A stretch of DNA of 64,000 nt from Tunturiibacter empetritectus. GTDB lineage: Bacteria > Acidobacteriota > Terriglobia > Terriglobales > Acidobacteriaceae. The notes beneath the pieces were generated by a model, which had not been told where the DNA came from, did not search any database, and was given only the letters and a program-made list of their open reading frames with translations. Position 1 is the stretch's first letter. Every line of letters begins with the position of its first letter. The stretch spans positions 2,666,001-2,730,000 of the forward strand of contig NZ_JACCCU010000001.1 in the NCBI RefSeq assembly GCF_013410875.1, read 5' to 3'. Made by a program: the position numbers and the translations under genes. Positions 9,876 through 18,681 of this stretch are shown here, one piece after another.

Positions 9876-11630
9876 TTATCGTGCCGTCGAAGGAACGGGC
9901 TGATCTGGCAGAATGATGAGGAATTGCTTAACCTCGCGGCGTTTCTTCTCAATGGCCTCTGCCTGTTGACTCTTGATCTCATCGTGAAGCTTGAACTCTT
10001 CTTCGGCCTTCGCTCGTTCACCGACTCGGTCATAGGCTAGCGCGAGCCGGTAATGGGCCTCGCCCAGCTGCGGCTCCCCTTCGATTGCCATTTTATAAAA
10101 ATCGATCGCCTCGGAAAATTCGGATCGAGACGCAGACAGTATCCCGAGCTGGAGGTAAGCGTCGCCGCATTTTGCATCGATAGAGACAGCTCTCGCAAGC
10201 AGCGCCTCGGCCTGATTCATGGTCTGGGTCTCCTCCGAATAGTGCTGCCTCTTTAGGATCGCCATCGCATAAAAATAGTTGGCAAGAGCATTATCAGGCT
10301 GCTCCTTTACAAACCGTGCCAGTCTCTGCTCAACACACGACAATATATCGGGAGCCACAATCTGCATCTTACCCATAAACATATACGGCTCAGAGTCCAT
10401 CGGGTCAAGATCAGAAGCATGGCACAGGCGAGCGGCCGCCTCCTCGTACAGCGCGCCGGCAAAGAGAGCCGCACCCAGGGCCGTAAGCATTCTGGCCGAC
10501 CTAGGGTAGGTTTCGTTGCCTCTGCGAAAGACCTCCTGTGCCTGCCAAATAGCTCGATGAATTAACAACTCAGAACCCCACTCAAAATAATTCTGTTCAC
10601 TGGGTTCCAGTTGGACCGCCTCCTCATACTCATGAACGGCGGCTAGAGGATTGCCTGATGTCTCATCCAACTCACCCGCAAGCCGATATAGCTTCCCGTT
10701 CCCATGTTGCTTGAGTAGCTCATGGACGCGATCGAGGGCCGCCGCAGTACGACCACTCCGGTCATAAGCCAGAATTAGGTCGTACTGGTTCTTCAGATTC
10801 TCCGGATTAATCCGATATGCATTTTGTAGAGGCGCTAACGATTCGCCGTACCGGCCAGTTCGAAGATAGAATTCACCAAGCTTATGGTTCGCTTCAAAGC
10901 TTCCCGGAGAATGTTTCAACTCTGAGCGCAACTTGCCTTCAATCTCCTTTCTAACAGGAGCAGCATCAGCTGTTCCAATACTGCCTGTCTGATCCCATGG
11001 TTTGAGCGTAACTGTTTCACTCGCGAGAGCTTCGCTGGTCCGCAGCATAGAGTCCGATCCATGCCCCCCTACCGCCGTCCAATCAGTCACTCCCGCAACG
11101 GTGAAGTTCGGTTTGTCGGCGAACGCCATAGCTTGTCCGGAAGACGAAGAGTTTGTCCCGGGCGTAAATTGGCCTGAACCTCCATCTTCTAGGACCAGAT
11201 CAACCTTCTGTTGGGTGCCCTTTGAAGATGGTGTGACAGTTACAGCGCGGCCACGGAATCCCGGTTTCTCCGCGCTCAGCCGATATATTCCCGGTTGAAT
11301 GGGCGAAAACGCGAACGTGCCATCTGCGTTGGTTTGAATCTCGATACCAGCATGAGCCCCCTTCTGTTCGAGCCTCACGACTGCGCCGTCGACAGGTTTA
11401 CCGTTTGGAGAATGGACAGTTCCCTGTACAACCCCCGTCACGTCAGCAGAGATCTGCTGCGCAAATGCCAAGTCAAGGGAGACAACAAACAGAAGCACAG
11501 CGACAGCCACCAAAACACCACGAACCCAACTAGCAGCGCCCATTTTGGCGTGAGAAAGTAATTCGCGCGATATTACCCTCGGTGAATTCGCTGCACTCGT
11601 CTCAAACAGGTTGTTAGTGGGGTTCTTCAT
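9876..11630 (-). CDS. Carboxypeptidase-regulatory-like domain/TPR protein (module A)
   Basis: A 584-residue exported protein. From the ATG at 11630 the order is: a basic lead, a hydrophobic segment near residues 37-57 (VLVAVAVLLFVVSLDLAFAQ) acting as signal peptide or anchor, a carboxypeptidase-regulatory-like beta-sandwich near 65-145 (GTVHSPNGKPVDGAVVRLE), then TPR repeats from about 215 to 560 (GEFYLRTGRYGESLAPL, AHYRLALAYDRVGERAK). The open frame extends further upstream to 11813, but that ATG lies inside a palindrome which also gives a false ATG on the other strand, so the internal start is preferred; a later ATG at 11543 is also possible. It converges on the FG-GAP gene. A paralogue of the same architecture is the last gene of module B (55369). 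Confidence 0.82.
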   Translation of the reverse strand: MKNPTNNLFETSAANSPRVISRELLSHAKMGAASWVRGVLVAVAVLLFVVSLDLAFAQQISADVTGVVQGTVHSPNGKPVDGAVVRLEQKGAHAGIEIQTNADGTFAFSPIQPGIYRLSAEKPGFRGRAVTVTPSSKGTQQKVDLVLEDGGSGQFTPGTNSSSSGQAMAFADKPNFTVAGVTDWTAVGGHGSDSMLRTSEALASETVTLKPWDQTGSIGTADAAPVRKEIEGKLRSELKHSPGSFEANHKLGEFYLRTGRYGESLAPLQNAYRINPENLKNQYDLILAYDRSGRTAAALDRVHELLKQHGNGKLYRLAGELDETSGNPLAAVHEYEEAVQLEPSEQNYFEWGSELLIHRAIWQAQEVFRRGNETYPRSARMLTALGAALFAGALYEEAAARLCHASDLDPMDSEPYMFMGKMQIVAPDILSCVEQRLARFVKEQPDNALANYFYAMAILKRQHYSEETQTMNQAEALLARAVSIDAKCGDAYLQLGILSASRSEFSEAIDFYKMAIEGEPQLGEAHYRLALAYDRVGERAKAEEEFKLHDEIKSQQAEAIEKKRREVKQFLIILPDQPVPSTAR

Positions 11631-11797
11631 GTACTTGACTGCAACTATAACTCCGTCTCTTTCAGGAGGAAGGTGAATCGCGTTTGCCCTGTTTTGAATT
11701 GCATTTCTCGACTTGGCGTAGCAACCATCATCATATAAACGCGAATTGCAAGCACGATCCCTTGTAGCATCCACAAATTTACAATTGCTAGCCTGCA

Positions 11798-11813
11798 ATG
11801 TATGCGCGTACAT
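11798..11813. promoter_or_regulatory. 16-bp palindrome, LacI-like operator candidate
   Basis: ATGTATGCGCGTACAT is a palindrome with one mismatched pair and a CG-rich centre. Its core GTATGCGCGTAC resembles GTAAGCGTTTAC at 3914-3925. It lies in the divergent gap between the TPR protein (start 11630) and the GH36 gene (start 11885) and could control either. Because it is symmetric it supplies an ATG on both strands, which explains mirror-like spurious N-termini (MYAHTL and MYARTL). Confidence 0.45.
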
Positions 11814-11884
11814 TAGACAAGATCGAACGAACCCGCGCTCTGCGCCGCGCAGATACTTTGACTCTCCAAACTAAGGAGCTCTTC

Positions 11885-14107
11885 TTGCCTGGACGTAAAG
11901 TCTACCTCGTTCTTCTTGCGGCGCTAGTGACCTCAGGGGCTGCGCTCCCTCAGTCTGCGATTCGTTACGATCCTGCTACACGCGTCTGGCAGTTGTCCGC
12001 AGGTGAGATGACCTACGAAATAGGGGTCAACGATCAGAACGGTCTCCAGACAATGTACTGGGGTCCACGCCTAGAAGGGCCGTCGACTCCAGCCACGCCA
12101 AAAGCCTACCCGGAGGCCGCCTCCTTCGATCCTTCCGTGTCGGCCACCCCACTCGAATACGCCGGTTGGGGTGGCGGCATACCGACGCAGCCCGCCCTCA
12201 AAATCAGCTTCCCGGACGGCAACCGTTCGCTCCTCCTCGACTATCTCGATAGCAAACAGACCGACGGCCCCAACGGCAATCAATTGGAGATCACACTCCG
12301 TGACCGCCTCGCCGAGGTCTATGTCCATCTTTTCTACAAGGTGTACGCGCCAGGTATTCTCGCTCGCTGGTCTCAAATCGAAAATCGCACCAAGGGAGTC
12401 ATCACGGTAGAACAAGCCGCCTCCGCAACCCTCAACCTGCCTCCAAGTACCTCCTACGAGCTAAGCTCACTAAGTGGCCGCTGGGGAGCCGAGTGGCAGT
12501 TGCACACCGTCCCCCTTGTGCCTGGCCACAGCGTGCTGGAAAGCCGCCGCGGCAGCACCTCACACCAGTCCAATCCATGGCTCGCCATCGGACGCACCGG
12601 CGAGACCACCGAGACAGCAGGCCCCGTTTGGTTCGCCGAACTCGGCTGGAGCGGGAGCTGGCAGATAGACGTCGAACAAACCTTCAGCCATCGCGTCAAA
12701 ATCACGGGCGGCTACAACAACTTTGACTTCTCCTATCCTCTCGGTCCGGGGGAATCTCTCAAAACCCCCATCTTCTACGCGGGCTACACCAGCAAAGGAC
12801 ACGGCGAAGCCTCGCGAATTCTTCACCGCTTCCAGCAACAGCAGATTCTGCCCGGAGCACCGCATCCCAAACCACGGCCCATCATCTACAACTCCTGGGA
12901 GGCAACCGGATTCAACGTCAACGAAGCCGGCCAGCTGGCCCTCGCCGAAAAGGCCGCCAGCCTCGGCGTTGAGCGCATGGTTATCGATGACGGCTGGTTC
13001 GGCCAGCGCGTCACCGACCACGCCGGTCTCGGCGACTGGTACGTCAACCAGACGAAGTTCCCCCACGGCCTCAAACCCGTCATCGATCGCGTCCATCAAC
13101 TCGGCATGGACTTCGGCATCTGGGTCGAACCCGAGATGATCAACCCGGACAGCGATCTCTATCGCAAGCACCCCGAGTGGGCGATGAACTTCCCTGGCCG
13201 CCCGCGCACCGAAGCCCGCAACCAACTCGTGCTCAACCTCGCCCGCGATGACGTAAAGCAGTACATCCTCAGCTTTCTGGACAAGCTTGTAAGCGAGAAC
13301 GACATCGCCTTCCTCAAGTGGGACTACAACCGCAACTGGTCCGAGCCGGGCTGGGATGCAGTGCCATTGCCGGAGCAGAAGGAGATCTATGTTCGCTACA
13401 TCAACAACCTCTGCGAGATACTCGCCGAACTGCGCAAACGACACCCGAAGCTCGAGATCGAGTCCTGCTCCGGCGGTGGCGGCCGCGTCGACCTCGGCAT
13501 TCTCCGCTACACCGACGAGGTCTGGCCCTCCGACAACACCGATGCTCTCGACCGCCTTTCCATCCAGGATGGCTTCTCCCACGCCTACACCCTTGGAGTC
13601 ATGGTGGCGTGGGTCACCGACGTCCCAAACTTCCTCGACCGCCGTATCATCCCGCTGCAGTTCCGCTTTACGGTCGCTATGACTGGTGCTCTCGGAATCG
13701 GAAGCGACGTCACCAAATGGACGGCTGACGAATCCGCTCTCGCCACAAATCTCATAGCGTTCTACAAAACCATCCGCTCCACCGTGCAGCAAGGCGCGCT
13801 GTATCGTCTCATCGCACCTGAGACCAGCGAGCAGACAGCGCTCGAGTACGTCGCCGAAGATGGCCATCAGGCAGTACTCTTCGCCTTTCTGCACTCGCAA
13901 CACTACGGAGAACCATTTCAAACTCTTCGCGCTCAGGGACTCGAGCCGGCAGCCCTCTACCGGGTCAAACCACTCGATCCACTAAAAGCGCCAGGCTTGC
14001 CGCAGGAGATGACCGGTAGTGAACTCATGGGACCGGGCATCTCCCTTCATCTCATCGGCGACTACGACAGCACCGCAATTGTCTTCGAGAAGGTCGAACA
14101 CAAATAA
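11885..14107 (+). CDS. GH36 alpha-galactosidase
   Basis: Alpha-galactosidase of glycoside hydrolase family 36, about 740 residues, releasing terminal alpha-galactose from raffinose-type sugars or galactomannan. The catalytic nucleophile is Asp480 in FLKWDYN and the acid/base is Asp550 in WPSDNTDALDR; the 70-residue spacing equals that of characterised family members. The motif ESCSGGGGRVDLG lies between them. I start it at the TTG at 11885 rather than the upstream ATG at 11798: AAGGAG lies 6 bases before the TTG, and the protein then begins directly with a signal peptide (VYLVLLAALVTSGAALPQS). The upstream ATG falls in a palindrome. A GH2 enzyme follows 55 bases downstream, so they probably form an operon. 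Confidence 0.93.
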   Translation: MPGRKVYLVLLAALVTSGAALPQSAIRYDPATRVWQLSAGEMTYEIGVNDQNGLQTMYWGPRLEGPSTPATPKAYPEAASFDPSVSATPLEYAGWGGGIPTQPALKISFPDGNRSLLLDYLDSKQTDGPNGNQLEITLRDRLAEVYVHLFYKVYAPGILARWSQIENRTKGVITVEQAASATLNLPPSTSYELSSLSGRWGAEWQLHTVPLVPGHSVLESRRGSTSHQSNPWLAIGRTGETTETAGPVWFAELGWSGSWQIDVEQTFSHRVKITGGYNNFDFSYPLGPGESLKTPIFYAGYTSKGHGEASRILHRFQQQQILPGAPHPKPRPIIYNSWEATGFNVNEAGQLALAEKAASLGVERMVIDDGWFGQRVTDHAGLGDWYVNQTKFPHGLKPVIDRVHQLGMDFGIWVEPEMINPDSDLYRKHPEWAMNFPGRPRTEARNQLVLNLARDDVKQYILSFLDKLVSENDIAFLKWDYNRNWSEPGWDAVPLPEQKEIYVRYINNLCEILAELRKRHPKLEIESCSGGGGRVDLGILRYTDEVWPSDNTDALDRLSIQDGFSHAYTLGVMVAWVTDVPNFLDRRIIPLQFRFTVAMTGALGIGSDVTKWTADESALATNLIAFYKTIRSTVQQGALYRLIAPETSEQTALEYVAEDGHQAVLFAFLHSQHYGEPFQTLRAQGLEPAALYRVKPLDPLKAPGLPQEMTGSELMGPGISLHLIGDYDSTAIVFEKVEHK

Positions 14108-14162
14108 CACCTCCTTCAATCCCAAACGAATCTTCTCTAACTCATAGAACGGACCCGACAGT

Positions 14163-16556
14163 ATGAACCGCAGAAACTTTCTCACCTCCACCGGAACAGT
14201 CCTTGCAGCCGGTGCCATAGCCCCCGCCGCCACCAGCCATGCGATCGCCCCCGTCACCACTCCTGGCAGCCGCATGATCCTGCCCATCAATCGCGGCTGG
14301 CGCTACAGCCCCAAGACATCGAGCGAGGGCCATTCCCCCGGGTTCGACGATTCCAGCTTTACCCGGGTCGTCGTCCCGCACACCAACGTTCGTCTGCCCT
14401 GGCACAGCTTTGACGACAAGACCTACGAGTTCATCTCCCTCTACCGTCGACCCCTTAACGTCCCTGCCGCCGCACGCGGAAGGCGCGTCTTTGTTGACTT
14501 CGAAGGCGTCATGACCGCATCGACCGTCTATCTCAACGGCACGAAGCTCGGCGAGTACCGCGGAGGATATACGCCCTTCTCCTTCGAACTCACCCAGCAT
14601 CTTGACCCTTCCGGCAAAAACCTCCTCTCCGTCGACGTCGACTCCACCGAGCGCGCCGACATCCCCCCTTTCGGCAACGAGGTCGACTACCTCACCTTCG
14701 GTGGCATCTATCGTGAGGTATCACTCCGCGTCGTCCCCCAGACCTTCCTTGAAAACATCTACGCTCGTCCAAAGAATGTGCTCAGTGCCGCCCCCACCGT
14801 TGAGGTCGAATGCTTCCTGGATCGCGCCCCCGACTCCCGTCTCGGAGCACTTTCGATCCGCGCCGAACTCCGTCGCGAGCACGAGGACAAGGTCATCGCC
14901 ATCGCCACACAAAAGATCTCCGAACCGTCGCCAATCGAACACCATGAAGCCGATGCCGACCAGGCGCTCGGCGCTCTTCCGCCCACCTCCCCGGTCCCCG
15001 GCTCCTACACGCTTACTCTCGATAAGCTAGGCAAGCTCAACCTCTGGGATCTCGAAACTCCGCACCTCTACACGGTTCACGTCCAACTTCTCGAAAACGG
15101 CAAAGTCATCGACGAAGACGCACGCCGCATCGGCTTCCGTGAGGCGACGTTCACCCCGCAAGGCTTCTCGCTCAACGGAAAGATCGTCAAGCTCCACGGC
15201 CTCGATCGCCACCAGACATTCCCCTTCGTCGGCCAGGCGATGCCCGCACGCGTCCAACGACAAGACGCAAAGATCCTCCGGCACGATCTTCGCTGCAACA
15301 TCGTCCGCACCTCACACTATCCGCAGTCCCGGTACTTCCTGGACGCCTGCGACGAGATCGGCCTGCTCGTCCTCGAAGAGATTCCCGGCTGGCAGCACAT
15401 TGGCGATAAGCCCTGGCAGGATATCGCGGTCGATAATGTTCGCCGCATGATCCGCCGCGACTGGAACCACCCGTCCATCATCCTCTGGGGCGTCCGCATC
15501 AACGAGTCACGCGACAACCACGACTTCTACACCCGCACCAACGCCCTTGCGCACGCGCTCGACGAGCTGCGCCAGACCGGCGGCATCCGTTACTTCCAGG
15601 AGTCCGAATTCCTCGAAGATGTCTTCACCATGAACGACTTCGGCTGGCCACTGAAGGCCCCAAACCATCCCCTCTACCTCAACACCGAGTTCGTCGGCCA
15701 CACCTTTCCCACCAAAACCATCGACAGCAAGGAGCGTCTGCAGGAGTTCGTCGTCCGCCACGCTCGCGTCCACGACACTCTCGCCTCCAACCCCCAATAC
15801 TCAGGCGGCATCGGCTGGTGCGCCTTCGACTACAACACGCATAACAACTTCGGTTCCGGCGACCGCATCTGCTACCACGGCGTCATGGACATCTTCCGCA
15901 CACCGAAGTCCGCCGCAGGCTTCTATAAATCGATGTGCGAACCCGCCGAAGAGATCGTGCTCGAACCCGCCTTCCACTGGGCTCGCAACGACGAATCGAT
16001 CGGCTTCACCACCGCCATGATCTCCTCCAACTGCGACCACCTCAAGCTCTTCGTCGAAGACTCCAAAGGCGAACGCCTCGTCGGCGAAGGCGATCCCGAC
16101 CGCAAACAGTTCCCTTCCCTTAAACACGCGCCCTTCACCATCCCGCTCGGCGAAGGCTTGCGCGCCTGGGGAGACCTCCGCATCGAAGGCTACATCGGCG
16201 GCAAACAGGTCATCTCAAAACGTTACTCCGGCAAGGGCGTCGATCAGCAATTCGTGCTGTTGCCCGACGATCATGAACTGATCGCAGACGGTGCCGACAC
16301 CACCCGCGTCGTCCTCCGAGTCAACGATGAATTCGGCCAGGTACGCCCCTTCGCCAACGATGCCATCCGGCTTGAACTCGAAGGTCCCGGCGAGATCATC
16401 GGCGACAACCCCTTCAGTCTCATTGGAGGCACGGGAGCCATCTGGATCCGCACGAAGGAACAGCCTGGCAGCCTCCGCCTGCGCGCCATTCACCCAGTCC
16501 TCGGCGAGCAGACCGTCGACATTCAGTGCTCCGCAGCCTCACCCGAACAAGCCTGA
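14163..16556 (+). CDS. GH2 beta-galactosidase-like hydrolase
   Basis: A 797-residue family GH2 enzyme, probably beta-galactosidase or a related beta-glycosidase. The N-terminus MNRRNFLTSTG is a Tat signal. A sugar-binding jelly roll spans about 40-185, an immunoglobulin-like domain about 195-330 and the TIM barrel about 335-620, followed by C-terminal beta domains. The acid/base is Glu448 in WGVRINES and the likely nucleophile Glu509 in YLNTEFVG. GH2 substrate specificity cannot be fixed from sequence alone; beta-glucuronidase or another GH2 activity is possible. It follows the GH36 gene by 55 bases and is followed by a long hairpin, then the convergent LacI gene. No strong ribosome site is visible, suggesting translation coupled to transcription with its neighbour. 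Confidence 0.88.
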   Translation: MNRRNFLTSTGTVLAAGAIAPAATSHAIAPVTTPGSRMILPINRGWRYSPKTSSEGHSPGFDDSSFTRVVVPHTNVRLPWHSFDDKTYEFISLYRRPLNVPAAARGRRVFVDFEGVMTASTVYLNGTKLGEYRGGYTPFSFELTQHLDPSGKNLLSVDVDSTERADIPPFGNEVDYLTFGGIYREVSLRVVPQTFLENIYARPKNVLSAAPTVEVECFLDRAPDSRLGALSIRAELRREHEDKVIAIATQKISEPSPIEHHEADADQALGALPPTSPVPGSYTLTLDKLGKLNLWDLETPHLYTVHVQLLENGKVIDEDARRIGFREATFTPQGFSLNGKIVKLHGLDRHQTFPFVGQAMPARVQRQDAKILRHDLRCNIVRTSHYPQSRYFLDACDEIGLLVLEEIPGWQHIGDKPWQDIAVDNVRRMIRRDWNHPSIILWGVRINESRDNHDFYTRTNALAHALDELRQTGGIRYFQESEFLEDVFTMNDFGWPLKAPNHPLYLNTEFVGHTFPTKTIDSKERLQEFVVRHARVHDTLASNPQYSGGIGWCAFDYNTHNNFGSGDRICYHGVMDIFRTPKSAAGFYKSMCEPAEEIVLEPAFHWARNDESIGFTTAMISSNCDHLKLFVEDSKGERLVGEGDPDRKQFPSLKHAPFTIPLGEGLRAWGDLRIEGYIGGKQVISKRYSGKGVDQQFVLLPDDHELIADGADTTRVVLRVNDEFGQVRPFANDAIRLELEGPGEIIGDNPFSLIGGTGAIWIRTKEQPGSLRLRAIHPVLGEQTVDIQCSAASPEQA

Positions 16557-16595
16557 CCAACTCACCCATTGCCGCAACGCTAGTTCCACAGAGAC

Positions 16596-16644
16596 CGAAT
16601 ATCCCATCCTTTCGCAGTCCCATCGCGATAGGATGGGATATTCG
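16596..16644. terminator. Long hairpin, probable bidirectional terminator
   Basis: A perfect 15-bp inverted repeat (16596-16610 with 16630-16644; arm begins CGAATATCCC) encloses 19 bases. Inside it, after one mismatch, TCGC and GCGA pair again, leaving a 9-base loop. It lies between the convergent GH2 and LacI genes. There is no T-run on either side, so it is not a classical intrinsic terminator; mRNA-end protection is an alternative. Confidence 0.6.
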
Positions 16645-16727
16645 TGCGAAAGCACGGACCGCAGTAAAAACCGCCCTGTGACAAAGCCTTCCCTGAGCCG
16701 TACTACAAATCTCAGACAAAACCAACT

Positions 16728-17738
16728 TTACTTTTTCGGTGGTCCCGTCGACTTCCTGACCACCAGCACAGGCTCAATTACGCGGTTTCTTCCCGGACGC
16801 GGTTCAATCTGGTGCCCATCATAACTTTCAAACAGAGCCTGAAAGGCAATCTGTGCAATCTCCGTTCTGGGCAGGCGGATCGTCGTCAGAGCAGGATGGG
16901 TAAAGGCGCTCATGTGAATATCGTCGAAGCCGATCACCGAGATATCCTCCGGCACCCGCAAACCCTGTTCATGGATCTCGTCGATCGCCCCGATCGCAGT
17001 GAGATCGTTCGACGCCATCACGGCCGTCGGCAACTTCTTAGAAGTTAGCATGCGCTTCATCGCAATCTTTCCGCCTTCGATCCGATGATCTCCTTCCTCG
17101 ATCCATGTCTCTTTCATGCGGGGCTTATCGACTGCCATGCCCTTCATGAATGCGTCCAGACGTTTCCGCGCCGAGATCAGCCTCAATGGGCCGCTGATAA
17201 ATCCGATCCGGCGATGATTTAGCGTTCTCAGATGCTTCATCGCCTGTCCGATGCCTGTCTTGTAGTCCACATTGATAGTGTTGACTCCAAGCGCCGGCTT
17301 CCCGCCATCTAAAAACACCAGCGGAATGCCACGTTTGCCGAAAGGCCCTATCAGCGCCTCATCCATCTCGGAGGTCATAATGGCGACCCCGTCCACTTTG
17401 CGCTCCAGCATGCGGCTCAGGCAATGCTCCATCCTAACCGGATTGTAATCAGTGTTCGCGACCAGCACCTCCTGTCCGTGTTCTACCGCAATGGTCTCAA
17501 ACGCTTTCACCAACTCAGGGAAAAAGGGATTGGTGATATCGGAAATGATCAGCCCAAACATGCTGCTGCGGCCAGTTCCCAACGCTCGCGCATTCCGGTT
17601 GGGGTAGAAGTTCAACTCACGAATGACTTCCAGAACCGCCGCAGCCGTCGATGCCCGCACCAGTTCTGGTCGATTGATTACCCGACTAACTGTGGCAGTT
17701 GAAACGTTGGCGCGTCTGGCGACAGCTTCAATATTCAT
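16728..17738 (-). CDS. LacI/GalR-family transcriptional regulator
   Basis: A 336-residue sugar-responsive repressor. Residues 1-25 form the LacI helix-turn-helix (MNIEAVARRANVSTATVSRV), followed by the hinge helix region and a periplasmic-binding-protein-like effector domain (residues about 60-330; SRRIGFISGPL-type segments, GFDDIHMSAFTHPALTTIR). The ATG at 17738 is chosen because the LacI fold begins exactly there with GGGGA upstream; the frame remains open upstream without meaningful sequence. It sits between GH36/GH2 and GH31 genes and plausibly regulates them. Operator candidates at 3914, 11798 and 18373 fit the family, but pairing is unproven. Confidence 0.92.
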   Translation of the reverse strand: MNIEAVARRANVSTATVSRVINRPELVRASTAAAVLEVIRELNFYPNRNARALGTGRSSMFGLIISDITNPFFPELVKAFETIAVEHGQEVLVANTDYNPVRMEHCLSRMLERKVDGVAIMTSEMDEALIGPFGKRGIPLVFLDGGKPALGVNTINVDYKTGIGQAMKHLRTLNHRRIGFISGPLRLISARKRLDAFMKGMAVDKPRMKETWIEEGDHRIEGGKIAMKRMLTSKKLPTAVMASNDLTAIGAIDEIHEQGLRVPEDISVIGFDDIHMSAFTHPALTTIRLPRTEIAQIAFQALFESYDGHQIEPRPGRNRVIEPVLVVRKSTGPPKK

Positions 17739-18062
17739 AAATCCCCGCGAGAACGGCGTTAGCCATAACCGATTTTCGCAATCATCGTTTGACCGATGCT
17801 GATAGCAACCGGACATGAATTGAATATATCTTCTATCAACGCATTCGGAAGATTGTATCCAAATGTCTATTTGAGAGGTTGATTCTGGGATATGTTCTTG
17901 CGTTTGCGATTGGGAACGGTCAAGCCAACAAGACCTCTGCTCGACACTATGAGGACCTTGTTCGAAGCCATGGTCGTTAAGCACTCTCTCAACTGCGATG
18001 CGGCTACGGCGATTCGCGCTCACGCGCCAATGACAAGAAATAAAGTGAAAGGAGGAGTAGGA

Positions 18063-18128
18063 ATGACTCTTGCAAACATTTTTGGCCCAACTAATGCAAG
18101 CGGAAAGGTGCCCCCATCTGCTCCGTGA
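18063..18128 (+). CDS. Possible 21-residue small ORF
   Basis: An ATG with AAAGGAGG 7 bases upstream, one of the strongest ribosome sites in the window, opens a 21-codon frame (MTLANIFGPTNASGKVPPSAP). No family recognised. It could be a leader peptide, a gene remnant or chance. Confidence 0.25.
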   Translation: MTLANIFGPTNASGKVPPSAP

Positions 18129-18369
18129 TCAGCTCATTCAAGGTCAACGGGTTCGAACCGGAACCCCTGCTTTATTGTGTCCCGGGTCAGACTGCAGCCA
18201 TCCAATAAGCAAAATCACCGAGCTGCCGTCATGGAATGCCTCGCTCGACACCCGCTACACCCCTACCAATACGTCTCCCCATCACGCTACGTGGAGACAT
18301 AACTCTTGAGGGTAACTTCGGCTGACAAATCGTAGCTTGACAGAAGTCTTGCTGTGCATGTACGCAGGT

Positions 18370-18398
18370 TTGCGTAAACATTACAGTTTACGTATAAA
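18370..18398 (+). promoter_or_regulatory. Promoter with CGTAAAC inverted repeat upstream of GH31 gene
   Basis: TTGCGT (18370-18375) and TATAAA (18393-18398) are separated by 17 bases. The spacer and flanks contain CGTAAAC (18373-18379), 6 bases, then GTTTACG (18386-18392), a perfect 7-bp inverted repeat. This looks like a repressor site overlapping the promoter. A second TTGACA at 18403 has no convincing -10 partner. Confidence 0.45.
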
Positions 18399-18555
18399 AT
18401 TCTTGACAATTCCGCTGTCGTTCTTTTCTCCCGATGCCAACAGACGGGTTCGCCACGCAAACTTGCCGTGCTTTTTAACGCAGCGTTTGCGGGTTAACAG
18501 GCTTCGCCTCAACACGATGCTTGATCGCTAAAACCCTGATTCAGGAGAGCCACAT

Positions 18556-18600
18556 ATGTTGTATCCGCTTTTCCAACGCACCGTTTCGCGCATTGCCTAG
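18556..18600 (+). CDS. Possible 14-residue leader ORF
   Basis: ATG preceded by AGGAGAG with 6-base spacing opens a 14-codon frame (MLYPLFQRTVSRIA) ending 81 bases before the GH31 start. It may be a leader peptide or a remnant of a former gene start; length alone is not evidence. Confidence 0.2.
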   Translation: MLYPLFQRTVSRIA

Positions 18601-18681
18601 AAGCCATGGTATCCGGTTGCCTGCTTACGATGCAGAAGTATCGTATTGTCGAAAGATCGGTATCACACTCAAGAGGCGCTA

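Larger units (their letters stand above)
17739..18681. other. 943-bp intergenic region with small ORFs and a regulated promoter
   Basis: No large gene is supported here. It contains upstream sequence of the LacI gene, two tiny ORFs with good ribosome sites (18063 and 18556), and a promoter with a strong inverted repeat at 18370-18398 facing the GH31 gene. A GGTTCGAACC block near 18140 resembles a tRNA T-loop but has no matching stem. Confidence 0.5.

Noticed and set aside
12560..13921. Long minus-strand open frame of 453 codons
   Set aside because: Lies opposite the GH36 gene whose catalytic motifs are certain; it is a GC-driven antisense shadow with no recognisable domain.
18130..18165. tRNA-like T-loop (GGTTCGAACC)
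   Set aside because: The flanking bases do not form a T-stem and no acceptor, anticodon or D-arm can be built around it.
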